From the NCBI GenBank assembly GCA_021442155.1, contig CM038221.1, positions 152,573,601-152,637,600 on the forward strand: DNA of 64,000 nucleotides, written 5' to 3'. A program made the translations under genes and the position numbers. A model generated the notes under the pieces. It saw only the letters and a list, made by a program, of their open reading frames with translations, made no database searches and was not told where the DNA came from. The first letter of the stretch is position 1. Each line of letters starts with the position of its first letter. Shown here one piece after another: positions 23,956-36,084 of this stretch. This DNA is from Cymbidium sinense (lineage: Eukaryota; Streptophyta; Magnoliopsida; Asparagales; Orchidaceae).

Positions 23956-25938
23956 GTGATATATATTTAAATCTTTTTAAAATAAAATTAAAAATTAAAA
24001 ATAAAATTGATCTCATACGGCTACTTAGCCGTGCAGAAAAAGCACGAGAAGATTAGTGGGCGTACGTACGCGTGGGATGATCATGGTGCAGATAAGGTTC
24101 TCCGGAGGCGCGGTGAATCTCTCTGGGAGCAGATGTTGGGGGACCGCCACTACGTCTGAAGCGGGCTCGGGGAGGAGTGGCTGCAGGCCCGGCGATGTCG
24201 GGGCAGGCGCGGGCAGTAGCTGCAGCTTCGGCGTTGATGCTGTCGAACTAGAGGCCGATGGGGGACCACCGCCGGGAAACATCATCATGTGCTGCTTTTC
24301 ATCAGCCGACGCGGCGCTGCTGCAGGCCGTTCTCGGCCACAGGAACGTCCCCTGCGGCTTGCATATCTTGAACCCGCTCGTCCTCTTCTGTTTTTTACCT
24401 CCGGCCGCACAGCCGTTGCTGACCTCATTCTGGATATTGGCGTCGCTGGCCGTACCGTTCAGCTGCTCGTTTCCCTCCGAATGCTCCGTCTCTTTCCTAT
24501 GCTGCTGCTTCAGTAACTGTACATCTTCCTGCATCACGCCAGCCGTTACTCGTTGCTATGACTAAAAAAATATTTGGCTCATTTTTGTTCTCTAATCAAT
24601 GGATTAGGACACTTTCGCAAGGAATTTTAGAGAAACGGCATTCTCTTCTAATCCTTTTTTTTTTCTTAAAGAAGAAAATGATTCCATGCCTTTTTTATAA
24701 ATATAGTATGCAAAATTTATATTCAAGAATAGTTGGAATATAAACTTTTATTAAAAATAAATTCACGCTCCTCAAATAAAAAAAATATTTAAAATATAAT
24801 TTCTAGTTTGTCATCTCACATATTCACACATCATATATATATATATATGCATAATTTTACAATATCTTAAAATATATTGAAGGATTGTAGTAGCATTACT
24901 CTTTATTAAGGCAAAAGATTTCAGAATGACTTAGCTAGCTCAAAAAATATATATTTTTTTCATTCGATTAGTGTTTTACGAAGCACCTTAAGCTCCTGCA
25001 TGCAATCGAGCAAGGCAGCCAATTCTTCCTCTTGCTTCCTTTTCCATTCCAGCAAAATCTGGTATTTCTCCTGTGAAGATGAATTCAAGAACATCAATGT
25101 CCATTGATTTGCTACAATATTTAGTTTCAAAGTCCATAAACCAACACTTTTTTTTTAGAGTGAAACAATATTATATTACTCTTTTATGAAATGTACACCA
25201 TCCTCACGTGTGTATTTACTAATTGAGTTCCAGATACTATTACCTGGCCTTAAATATGTAGTCTGGTTATAATAAGAAGAACTGGAGATGCAGAAAGAAA
25301 GCAACGAAAAAAACAAAACACCTGCCATGCGCCGATTGTTTTCTCCCATTCCGCTTTTATGTTTTGTGTGTGCTTTTCCAGCTTCTTCAGAGAAATCTGC
25401 TGCTCGTCGTATCTAAATAAATAAGACCTGGACTTAGAGCTTTCAGATGAATTCATGCATATGAATATAAAAAACTAAACAACAATAGATGTACCAAAGG
25501 TCAAAAAGCAAGCGAAAAAGCCACGTAAAGGCAACAACAGCATAGAGGGAAGAGAAAATATTACATGCGGCCTGATGTAATTTTTTTTCACGATTTCAAT
25601 CCAGAGGGAGGCGATGTTATTAAGAGAAAATATTATATGCAAAATTCTGATATATCATAATTTTAATAAAAATAAGATACATGATATTAAATAATTTTTT
25701 ATATTAATTTTAATATAAATTAAAGAAATTGAGCTGATTCCAGTAGTCATAAAAAAAACTATATAAAAATAGAAAAAATTATATATATATATATCACATC
25801 ATTTTTATATATTTTAATATTTAATATTTAAAATTAGATATTTATTTATCTAATATTTTTTTATACTTAAAAATATGCATTTCACTTTTAGAAAATAAAT
25901 GATGATGATATTTTTGATATGATATTGAAAATTGAGTG

Positions 25939-26002
<64 letters not shown>

Positions 26003-26195
26003 TGAAATTTAAATATTTGATATATAAATACATCAAAATTGTGTATTATGTATGTAAATCCCCTTAAAAATAAACAAGAGGAATAAAAATTAACCGTTAT
26101 TAACGTAAATGCATCTGCTATAGGCTTTCCCTGTTCAAGGGTAAAGTTTCATCATAATTTTCTTCGTATTGCATTATCTTATGAACTAGTAGTTC

Positions 26196-26255
<60 letters not shown>

Positions 26256-27682
26256 GAAAAAGTTTAATTTGTATGGCTTCTACATGGTGCAATTAACTTA
26301 TGTATTTCTTTTAGGAAAAATTTAACTCCACTGATTAGGAAACTGATAAGAAATCTAGTATATTGTTATTAGCTTGCTTTGAAATTTTGGTTAAAATATT
26401 TCACAAATGATTAATTTGATTTTATTATTAAATATTCTAAAAGAGAGTGCGTAAGGGAGACCTTTTGAACTGCGCGGCGAGCTGTTGTCTGCAGTCAGCG
26501 ATGGCAAGTTTGCAGTCGGAACCGCAGGCGTTAGGGAAGATGGAGTCCCCAAGCTTCCACCCCGGCGGTGGGACCCAGAAGGGGTCAGTAACGCCGGCCT
26601 TGCGGCGGACATCCATGAGGTCCGCTGGTTCGAGCCAGTACTCCATTGCACCCTCGGAATTATGACGGCGCCTAAACCGCTCAGTCCCGTTAGAAACGAT
26701 CTTGCCGGCCATGTGTTTGAGCAAATGATCCAGCAAACCAGTGTCGCCAATGTGCTTCCTTGCCTCCTCCCTTAGTGCTTGCCGTAGTATTGGCCTTCCC
26801 AACTCTGCTTTCTTCAACCTCATGATCTCAAGCAGCCGCTTCTCCGCCGCCTCATACCTCTCCACAGACCAGCGGTCCTTTGCCCCACGCGGATGTTTTC
26901 CTTCCTCCACCTGCTCAAGCCTTAACCTCTTGGTTTCCCTTCCACTAACCTCTTTCTTCTTTTTCTTATTCGTCTTCTTAACTTCCTCCGGATTCTTCTT
27001 CCTCCCATTTCCGCTTTGTTGCTCCTCCATTTCAGCCTCCGTGTTCTCCGCCAACTGATCGAAATGTCGTCCGATGTATTTAATCTTTCTCCTTACCCCC
27101 CATCCAACTTCCCCTGGACGATTGAGGGCTAGGTGGCAAGATCCCATCAATTTCATTGGCTTTGTGACTTCCTGCTCTTCCTCAGGTTCAACAATTGGCA
27201 GCTCGCCAACTGAAGCTGGAGTCAAGAGCCAGAAGCTCTTCAGACACTTTCCCGCCTCCAGCTGCGCTGGGGGTATTCGCCGGGAAAGAATCCGCCCGGC
27301 TTGGTTCGAGCTCATTACGAACCTCTCATCGAGCTCCGGGAAGCAGATTCCAATCTGAGCTGCGACGAAGTAACTTCTTAAAGATAGCGTGCTAGGAAAA
27401 CTCACCGTCACGCCCAGTAACGTCGTTTCACTCACCTGGAAACAGAATGAAAAATAATAATAATCAAATTACCTTAGATAGAAGTACACAGCCAAGAGAT
27501 CCGCAAACACAAAGGAAACTCTGACCATCACTACTCGTATTGCCTTCAGCTGGATCGGAGATTTCGGTGGAAGCTTTTCGTGATCGATCTCGAAGAACGT
27601 GCCCGGTTCGTAACGTCCTAAACTCCAGAAAACGAAATCAATTAACGAAATGAGAAATGATTCTTTTACGTGTAAGACACAT
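23355..27682 (-). CDS. AM1: AMEIOTIC1/SWITCH1 (DYAD) meiotic regulator
   Basis: This is a homologue of maize/rice AM1 and Arabidopsis SWI1/DYAD, a plant-specific nuclear coiled-coil protein needed for meiotic entry, sister-chromatid cohesion and early recombination. Proposed exons on minus are 27682-27670, 27617-27526, 27435-26462, 25412-25322, 25070-24987, 24555-24070 and 23486-23355. Every junction uses GT...AG, phases agree throughout, and the total is 1872 nt (623 residues; Arabidopsis has about 640). Exon 2 gives FFEIDHEKLPPKSP and exon 3 continues VSETTLLGV. The diagnostic core is IGDTGLLDHLLKHMAGK, FRRRHN, GAMEYWLEPADL and WVPPPGWKLGD. Exons 4-5 form a coiled coil. Exon 6 ends in the conserved SGFKICKPQGTFLWP region. 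The five-codon start (MCLT-R) is weak and the true N terminus may lie upstream. Without the last intron, the protein would instead stop at 24025. Confidence 0.9.
23876..23953. repeat. (ATT)n and (TA)n microsatellites in the last AM1 intron
   Basis: A run of 'att' units is followed by a TA run. They lie in the AT-rich intron proposed between 24069 and 23487. Confidence 0.9.
25941..25998. repeat. (TA)n microsatellite in AM1 intron 3
   Basis: A pure TA run lies in the 1049-bp intron between 26461 and 25413. A second run lies at 26201-26252 in the same intron. Confidence 0.95.
26201..26252. repeat. (TA)n microsatellite in AM1 intron 3
   Basis: A pure TA dinucleotide run of about 52 bp lies about 210 bases inside the intron from its donor site. 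Confidence 0.95.
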
Positions 27683-28894
27683 TGTTTTGACTAATTGAAT
27701 AGTTATTGACTGAGATCGAGCAAGAAGCGCAGACACAATCGCTGGGGAGATGGCGAAGAGAAATAACCGGTGCAGGGAAATGCGTTGGCCGAATCGGCAG
27801 TATACAGCATCTTTCTGCTTGAAAAGTGGCTTGTCAGACTCGTTTGGACTGGCTCATTTACTTTCAGGTAATAGTACCTTACCTGCCATCCAGCAAATTA
27901 AAATGAAAAACATAAAAATCATCATAGTGATTAGCGAAAGCCACGCTCACGAGGCGAGGAGCAATAAAATGGGAATGACAAAAGTATCATGTGTAAATGG
28001 ATCGCTGCGATCCCACCGTTCTTTTCCAGGCTGAAAAGAAAAAATAATAAAGAAAACAAAGGTCGGAGAATACCGTCACTCTATACGCAATGGTGTGGAA
28101 AAAGATAATCAAAGAAATCAAGAGAGATTGAAACAACTTTAGTCAGAATGAGAGTAATAGGGAAGCCTTTTTAGGCTAGCTGCATAGCGCAGGCAACGTT
28201 CAGTACCTTTTGTTATAACTTCTTGAAAAAAAAACTTACAAGTTGTGAGCGTATTTTAAATTTCTGATCCCTGCACGAGCATTAGGATTTCCTAGAGAAA
28301 CAGACCACCTCACTCACCATTTTCTTTCTGAAACAGAAAAAGCCAACTATCGTTACTCAGAACAAAGACAACTAGGTGCCCAATTTCAATTCATGAGATC
28401 ACAACTCGAGATAAGAACGGGATATCAGAATGAGTACAGAAAAAAAAAAGATAAACTCGTAAACATGTGAAGCTCTAAAAAACAAGACCAAGATATCAGA
28501 ACAAGATATCAGAACAAACAAGAATCGGTAGCTCTAAAAAATAATAGATCAGAATATGGCGAATTTTCAATCGGCAAAGATCAACGCCAGAATTACCAAT
28601 GAAGCAAAAAGAAGACAGACGGAGACTCCAATAACCAGATTGATATTAGCACTGAAAATCTACCAGTGAAGCGGCATTCAAAACTCCTTCTACTAACTAT
28701 TAAAAACCTGGAAGAAGCATATCCGAAAGCCAAACGGCCGAAAAAGATCATTTCATTTCGCAACGTTCAAAAAATGATCGGCATCAAAAGAATCCGATTA
28801 AATTGAACAAGAAAGAGCTATAATTTTGGAAGAAAAATTAAGACAGGATGGATAATATTTGGATAATCACCGAAAATTCCTCGGAGACGCCTCA

Positions 28895-28897
<3 letters not shown>
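27683..28897 (-). promoter_or_regulatory. Upstream region of AM1, unresolved 5' UTR
   Basis: This is the likely 5' UTR and promoter side of the AM1 homologue. A splice-donor-like 'gtaaaa' follows the short ATG exon at 27670. An open frame without ATG runs from about 27860 down to 27683. A non-AUG or upstream first exon is possible. I found no convincing TATA box tied to a start. Confidence 0.4.

Positions 28898-28945
<48 letters not shown>
28898..28945. repeat. (CT)n microsatellite, (GA)n on the AM1 strand
   Basis: A pure CT run of about 48 bp is followed by 'gtgtaagtgtgtgtg'. It lies about 1.2 kb upstream of the AM1 start. GA/CT runs are common in plant 5' UTRs and core promoters, so it may mark a transcript start for AM1. 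Confidence 0.95.
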
Positions 28946-28950
<5 letters not shown>

Positions 28951-29370
28951 AGTGTGTGTGTTGAGGGAGGAGCTGAGGGATCTTGCTTTCAGAGGGGTGT
29001 GGAGATGGGGAGAGTAGATTAATAGGTGAGAGGTGTTTTGCGCGATCTGGCGGTTGGGTGGTGACTGAGATCCTAACAAACCAAGTGCGAGCGCGAGCCT
29101 AGGTAGGACCAAAGGACAGAGAGAATTTAAAAAAAAAAAATACATAGGGGACTTTATCTACATACATTCTATTAAATTTTTATTACTATTATTTAAATGT
29201 TATATTTATTTTATTATTTTTTAATACTTAAATTAAATCAAAATTAATGAACAAAATATATTTCACTATAAATGATTAATTTTGATATTTTTTATCATTT
29301 AAAGATTGTAGTATATATATAATATGAATTTTATAGTATGCATGTAAAATAAAATCTGTAACTTATTTTA

Positions 29371-29760
29371 GGGGCTATTTAGAAGGAAGTATTTGGGTAT
29401 AACATAAAGTAAATGCAAGAGTTTTAACTTTTTTTTGTGTTTGACATGATGCAATATAAAATTCCAATTTAAATATAATGTATTTAAAATACATTGCAAA
29501 GGTCATTTTTTTATTGAATTCACCAATCTCGACAATTTCAAATATCACCCAGTAAAGTGTTTTGATTTTGATTAAGCTTCGCCTCCGATCGTCGAATCGC
29601 ATGTCAGTTGGTTGGTCACCCATAATCTTAAAAATATTTTACATTATATTTATTTTACCAAACAAAAAAAAAAGAAATTCATATATTTGTAGAGTTTTTA
29701 ACCAAACAAGTTAAAATAATCCAAATGTATTGCATTCTTTTATCTTGTTGTTGCGTGTGA
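29371..29760 (-). mobile_element. Harbinger/Tourist-like MITE, copy 2 (minus)
   Basis: It begins after 'tta' with 'ggggctatttag' and carries, in reverse, the family boxes 'tagagtttttaaccaaacaa' (29692-29711) and 'gtttgacatgatgcaatata'. Its right end is eroded, so the terminal repeat there is not clear. It lies about 1.7 kb upstream of the AM1 start. Confidence 0.7.
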
Positions 29761-29769
29761 AAATTAGTT

Positions 29770-31683
29770 CTAGAATAAAACTTTCTTAATTTGGTTGGAA
29801 ATCCAAAACACATGAGATAGTTGAAAGAGAATAAGAACTATAATTTTACGTAAACCCGAATAGAAGAAAAAATCATGGGGCATAAGAAAATCTTCATTAT
29901 ATATCACTTTAGCGAGTTTAAATCTTCCGTGAATTACTGATTGTATATGAGAAATTCGATAATGAAAATTAGAATCAGTTCTGGGTATCGGCGATATTTG
30001 GGTATGCTTGTTGTTGGCGGTCGGCGACAATCGGCGATCGATGACAGATTCTACGGTCCAACTCTGTAACGTACTGAATTCTTATCAGATACAATCTTGT
30101 AATCTCAGCAAGACTTGTACTCCAAAAATATAATAAGCATTTTACCTAGGAAATTTTTTCCTATTTCAGGTTTTTTCACATAAAGTTCCTCTCTTATCTA
30201 TCTGTAGATTTCCCACGGCTAAGTTTTATTCTACCTAATATTCTCACGCCAATCTTATGGGAAACATTCCCTTTACTTCTTCACAATGGTTGGTAATCTG
30301 ACTTTATGTTCAAAGCAGCAGTATTTGTATGGTGGAGAAAATTTTACTCTGGAGGAACACATTAACTGTATTCTTTTTTCAACCAATCAAACAGCCTCTT
30401 AGTCAAATGGGTTTTTTTAAGTTATATCTAAGACTTTATTTATTACAAGTTTATGAAATTTTATTTTATTTTTGAATTATTTAATTTTAATGAGGTAAAA
30501 AATTTAGTTTTTCTAAAAGCTTAATATTTCCATACTTTTCATCAGAGAGCATATTATAGAAATAAAAATAGAAAAGCGTGCAGTTCTATCGTGGACCTAA
30601 AAATAAATCACTTCAAATTAAATTAATAGAATTTTTTTACCAAAGATTATAATTCAAGGTTAATTTGAGTGAGTTTGCAATTAAATTCGTTCACCGTCTT
30701 AAAAATAAAAGTTTTTATAACAGTTAAATTTTTTTTAATTAATCATACTTTTATGTGAATTTATGCTCACGTAATCTTGCTAATTTCTCAAGTGAAAAAA
30801 AATGAACTTTCATGTGATTAAGAACAAATTTGAATCAAAATAGTAAAACTTAAAGTTTATCAAGATAGTTTTTATGAAAAAAAATGTTTGCATGGGGGAT
30901 CATAATATAGTTTGTAATCATAATTCTGCATCACAAGATAGATTGTTTAGAATAAATACTCAAAATTGGAAGATCTAAATTGAAATGAAGAATAACACTA
31001 TATATTAATTATGAGTATTTGTTATATGATACTCAATGTGGTGTCTTATTATCATGATAAAATTTATATTAGATATTTATATATATTTTTATTTAATGTT
31101 ATAGCCATTGATTTTCTTTAAGATGATAGAAACATAAAATTTATTAATAAAAATTTATATTTTTAAAGCTAATTTAGAATTGTACATTTTATTCTAATTA
31201 ATTTTAGTTAAATTTCCTATAACAATATTCAAAACAGGGATTTATATATATACTAAGGCAAACATAGGTATTTACATATATCGCTCCCCGAAACTTTAAT
31301 TTACCTATCTAACACCTAAAATTTTACTACCACCATAGATATATCATTATGTTCCATCTCTATCTTAGAGTGTATTTGGCATGGCGGTATGGTCAATAGC
31401 ATACATTTTGGGCACCACATTTCACCTGTATTTTGAAGAATTTGCAATGAGAAAGCTGTGTTTTTAAATCTTATCTGGTACCATATAGTTACAGCCAGAA
31501 AGCTGAGGTTTAACATATCGAAAAAAAAATTTATAAGTTTCATCATAATTTACTAAATTGCATATTCTTTCATTGCCTTTTCATCATTATTTTTTTATAT
31601 AACTGCTGCACCTATCTCAAATAGTGCCTATATCATGCGCGAAAACTCCATTACCACTCGTGAACTCAAGTGTGGAAACTCAC
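29770..31683. other. Gene-free AT-rich interval
   Basis: I see no coding gene or RNA. The stretch 30060-30290, with 'tacctaggaaattttttcct' and 'ttcaggttttttcacata', has the look of a copia LTR 3' end, but no partner was found. The rest is AT-rich sequence. Confidence 0.4.
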
Positions 31684-31964
31684 TGATAAGATAAGTCATT
31701 ATATCAGTTTATTATGATAGCAGAATACATTACATCCATTTGCATGTGTTGCCTTGCTCAACTGTTGATCCTCCATCATTGGTTTAATCTCCACGGTTCA
31801 GCTGTAACAAACTCTGGCATACCCTGCTATATATACATCCATTGTTGTAGTTAGTATATACACATTTTTTTGAAATGAATTTACTTTTGTCTTCTCTATT
31901 GGTTCTTTGTAATACTTCAATGTTCATCTCTGCATTTTAGCATATTACAATTAGACTGTTTTTT
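31684..31964 (+). repeat. 5' LTR of copia 2
   Basis: It starts TG after 'actcac'. Similarity to 35968-36078 covers the first ~110 bases, with small indels. The end is set by the primer-binding-like site at 31966, and the CA end is not clear. Confidence 0.8.
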
Positions 31965-31989
31965 ATGGCATCGGAGTTTTGAGCTTTGT

Positions 31990-32930
31990 CGCTACAGGTA
32001 TGAATGATTCTCAAAACTCTGCTGCTAAAATAATTCAACCTTCCTCTCAGTTTAGGATAGGAGAACTTATTATTCCCCCTACTTTGAAGTTTCTAATTTC
32101 AAATCTCAAGAATATTGTCAGTGTTCAATTGACAAAAGAAAATTATCCTATATGGAGATTGCAAATTTTGAGGATGTTTCTGACAAATGGATTTGAAGGT
32201 TACCTTGATGGAACTATCTCTTGTCCATTCAAACAAATGATGCTTCAAACTGGAGAGTTCTCTCACAATCAGGATTACAACTCATGAAAAGTAATTGATC
32301 TAAATCTAGCTGTTGCTATATATTCTACAATTTCTACATCTATTTTACCTTATATTCTGAATTTACATTCATGTTTTGATATTTGGACTACTCTTGAAAG
32401 GCATCTTCAACCTACAAATAGATCACGAGTCATTCAATTAATAAAAGACCTACATAATATTTCTATATAAAGTCAATCAATGATGCAATATTTGTCTTTT
32501 GTTAAGGCCTTAGTAGATAATATTACAGCTGCTGGATCACACATTAACACTGATGATATTATATTATGCATTCTTAATGATTTACCTTCACAATATCATG
32601 CATTCAAAACTGCAATCCGTACCACACTTCAACCTATTTGTCTAGAAGATTTGTATTCCCTCTTAAGCAGTGAAGAAATTAATATAAGTAATGAACAAAT
32701 CAAAGACAATTCAGTTGATAGTCCGTCTCTTGCTCTTGTCTCCAACAAAGGCAGATACACCTATAAAGGAGATAATCCGTATACTTAGAGAGGAGGTCAT
32801 TATTTTAACAAAAGAGGAAAATCATCATCTCTGAGGGGAGGTCGAGCATTTTTTGTGCATCTAACTTGCCAAATCTGTAATAAACAAGGACATTTGGTGT
32901 TGTATTGTTACAACAATAACTACAACAACA
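31990..32930 (+). pseudogene. copia 2 gag with zinc knuckle
   Basis: The first open part includes SVQLTKENYPIWRLQILRM and GFEGYLDGT, the usual N-terminal gag motifs. The second, from 32480, gives QYLSFVKALVDNITAAG and ILNDLPSQYHAFKTAIRTT. A zinc knuckle CQICNKQGHLVLYC (CX2CX4HX4C) lies near 32870-32910. Stops at 32285, 32467 and 32786 interrupt the frame. Confidence 0.85.
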
Positions 32931-33529
32931 TACTCCAAATCATTCTCTTGCCTTTCTAACAAAATCTCAATCATCTAACACTAGTGATTGGTATTTGACA
33001 AGCTACCTCACATATGGCTAAATTTGATCAACTACAACATTTCAATACATATAATGGAACGATGATGTTATTGTAGCAATGGTGCCTCTCTTCCTATAAC
33101 CAATACAAGTCAAGGGATTCTACCCCTAAATGCAAACCATATACTCAAATGTCTTTTACATGTTCCCTCTATTTCTCACAACCTTTTATCCATACATAAA
33201 CTTATTCTTTATAATAATTGTGATCTTTCTTTTGAAAAATATGGCTATATCATCAAGGATCCTTTGACCAATCAAGTTCTTTTAAAGGGCACTAGCTACA
33301 ATAGTCTCTATCTTATTTCAGGTTCATCACCTGAAACAGTTTTGTCTTCCAGCATCTCTAATGCTTTTCTTTGACATAATGGTCATCCACATGCAGCCAT
33401 CCTTTCAGCTATTGCTCAGCAAAATAGCTCTCTATGTATTTCACCTCATAGTGTTTTTTGTTCCGCTTGTAAAATGACAAAAAGCCATAAATTACCCTTT
33501 CCAAAATATATTGAGTATTGTTGTAATCT

Positions 33530-34210
33530 TTTTGAACTAGTTCATACTGATGTTTGGGGTCCTTCCTCAGTTTTATCCATAGATGGTTTTCGATATTATG
33601 TTTTGCTTGTTGATGATTTCTCCCATTATTATTGGTTTTTCCCATGAAATCTAAATCAAACATCTCAATATCAATTTTATTCATATGATTGAGACAAAGT
33701 TTAATGCCAAGCATAAAATTCTTTGATCAGATGGTGGTGCTGAATATAAAATGACACATCTTCATAATTTTCTTACAAAATGTGGTATTCTCCATCAATA
33801 TAGTTCTCCATATACTCCTGAGCAAAATGGCATTGTTGAATGCAAACATTGCCATCTCATTGAAACCACCCACTCTCTTTTACAACAAGCACAACTCTCC
33901 AGCACATTTTGGCTTGTTGCTCTATATATGTCCACCTACCTTATCAACCGTTTACCTTCTCCCACTACTTTAATGAAATCTCCATTTGAACTTTTGTTCA
34001 ACAAACCACCTCTCTATAATCATCTTAAAGTTTTTAGCTTTCTTTGTTATCCATGACTTAAACCTTATTCCTCTAATAAATTCTCTGTAAGGTCTCTTCC
34101 ATGTATCTTCATTGAATATTCTACTCATCACAAAGCTTATCTTTGTTTCAACTTGGACAAACAAAAAATATTTGTCTCTCAGAATGTTATTTTTGATGAA
34201 ACAAGTTTTC
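33530..34210 (+). pseudogene. copia 2 integrase
   Basis: The stretch FELVHTDVWGPSS carries the first catalytic Asp region (near 33530-33570). It is followed by VLLVDDFSHYYWFF and, after a frameshift, LRSDGGAEY with the second Asp region (near 33726). The third acidic region reads YTPEQNGIVECKH, where E of QNGIVE aligns with the catalytic Glu. KSPFELLFNKPP and the end of the integrase follow. At least two breaks make it nonfunctional as written. Confidence 0.85.
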
Positions 34211-34539
34211 CAACTGGCAATTGCTCCTCTCTCTCCTCTCCTCCATCACTTCCTCCATTACTACTACTTCCAAATTCTTCTTCTACCAATCCTTCTCCCA
34301 CCACTTCCAAAATCACTATAGCTTCCCCAGCAGCTCCTCCAATGCTTTTTCCTTCTTCTACTGCACATTCTTCTAATTCAGCTTCTCTATCATTATCTCT
34401 CCCATTCCTCTTCATCCACCCTCTGGTCATCCCATGATTACTCGTTTTAAGACTAGTAAATTGAAATTGAAACATATATTTAATCTCGACAATCTTTTAT
34501 CAACCCTACCACATATCTTCAAGCAAAATCTCGTAATGG

Positions 34540-35967
34540 CAAGTGATGTCTCAAGAATTCTTTGTTTTACAACAACAGGGAACTTGGTCCTTAGTAGCTC
34601 TACCTACGAACACTTCTATTCTTGGTTGCCGATGGGTTTACAAGACCAAACTTAATCCAGATGGTACATTCAATAAATACAAACCACAACTTGTTGCTCA
34701 AGGATTTAATCAACAATTTGGCTTGAATTATTCAGAAACATTCAGTCTAGTGGCTAAAATGCCTACAATTCATGTTTTATTAACTATTGCAACTAATCAT
34801 AATTGGCCACTTCTTCAATTAGATGTTGCCAATGCTTTTCTACATAGATCACTAGATGCTACTATCTTATGCAACAACCACTAGGTTTTCAAGATAGTCA
34901 ACATCATGTTTACAAACTACATAAAGCTATTTATGGACTCAAACAAGCTCCTCGGAGATGGTACCCTACTTTTACTACACATTTACTTCATCAAGATTTT
35001 CAATTCAGCAAATCTGATTCATCCTTGCTTATATTACATCATGGGCAAACACATATATATATTCTCATATATGTTGATGATATCATTATACAATGATTCT
35101 TCCACTCTATATATATATATCTATATGATTTTCATATATTTCAATATGAAGAATTTGGGACCTATCTCATATTTTATTGGGATAGAATTTCACAAAATAG
35201 TTGTTGGATATTTTCTTAGTCAAGCCAAATATGCAGTTAATTTACTTCACAGATCAAGCATGACTTACTACAAGTCTGTTAACTCTCCAATGCCATCCAA
35301 ATATTCTTTAACTTCTACTACATTTGTATCTTTTCATGATCCAACTTATCATCATTAACTCATTGGAAGTTTGCAATACTTGACAATTATTAGATTGAAC
35401 ATCGCCTTTACAATCAACTATCTTTGTCAATTTATGCACCATCCTCTTGAACATCATTTCAAACTATTAAAATAATTATTACATTACATCTCTCTTCGGG
35501 CTTCCTATAACTAAAGAGACATCTCACTACACTCATATTGATTCAGTTGGGTTGTTGATCTACTCAAGATCTACAACGGCCACACTTTTCTTAGTTCAAC
35601 ATCAATCTCTTGGTGTTAAGAAACATTCTATAGTGGCAAAGTCTTCTACGAGAATATTGCTTTTGTGTAACCCTTGACATTGTCTGGCTTCATCATTTGT
35701 TGGCTAACTTTACTATTTTTGTTTCTTTTCCAACTCGCTTTTACTATGATAATACTTCAACAATGGCACTGATAATCCGTCTTCCATGCTCGCACTAAGT
35801 ATATTCAAATCGATTATCACTTCATAAACACATTCAATCAAAAGAAATTGAAGTCCTTCATATAGCTCCCTCAAAATATTCTTATCAAACCACTCACCAT
35901 TACTCATTTCTACGAGCTCGAGAGCAAATTGACCATCCAACCACTGGATGCTCAATTTGAAGGGCAC
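34540..35967 (+). pseudogene. copia 2 reverse transcriptase and RNase H
   Basis: The reading starts GTWSLVALPTNTSILGCRWVYKTK, then LVAQGFNQQFGLNYSETFS and LLQLDVANAFLH. After a frameshift it gives LHKAIYGLKQAPRRWY and the intact catalytic box YVDDI (near 35070). After another shift come LGPISYFIGIEFHK and RSSMTYYKSVNSPMPSK. The RNase H part to 35967 is degraded. Confidence 0.88.
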
Positions 35968-36084
35968 TGATAAGATAAGTCATTATATCAGTTTGTTATG
36001 ATAAGCATACCTTCTGCTTGCATGTCTTTGCCTTGCCGCATTGATCCTCCATCATTGATTTAATCTTCCAATAATGAAGATTAT

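Larger units (their letters stand above)
31684..36078 (+). mobile_element. Ty1/copia retrotransposon 2 with LTR pair
   Basis: The 5' LTR (31684 to about 31964) and the truncated 3' LTR (35968-36078) both start 'tgataagataagtcattata' and share 'gatcctccatcattg'. A primer-binding-like site 'tggcatcggag' follows at 31966. Internally gag, zinc knuckle, integrase, RT and RNase H follow on plus, in frames broken by a moderate number of stops. Long stretches stay open, so the copy is younger than copia 1. The 3' LTR loses similarity after about 110 bp, where the MULE remnant begins. Confidence 0.9.

Noticed and set aside
24056..24565. Plus-strand open frame of 169 codons
   Set aside because: It is the antisense shadow of the last large AM1 exons, where the minus frame carries the conserved FKICKPQGTFLWP region.
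26447..27395. Several plus-strand open frames
   Set aside because: They are shadows of the AM1 core exon on minus, which has clear family motifs.
28867..29145. Minus-strand open frame with an Arg-Glu repeat tail
   Set aside because: The repeat is the GA microsatellite and the rest has no motif, so it is not supported as a gene.
29770..30030. 86-codon minus-strand open frame as a small gene
   Set aside because: It has no motif, unusual composition and no splice or promoter signals, and it sits next to MITE sequence.
30060..30290. Solo copia LTR
   Set aside because: The end resembles a copia LTR, but no start, target duplication or partner could be identified.
34179..34475. 98-codon minus-strand frame rich in Glu and Gly
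   Set aside because: It is the reverse of a Ser/Pro-rich linker in copia 2.
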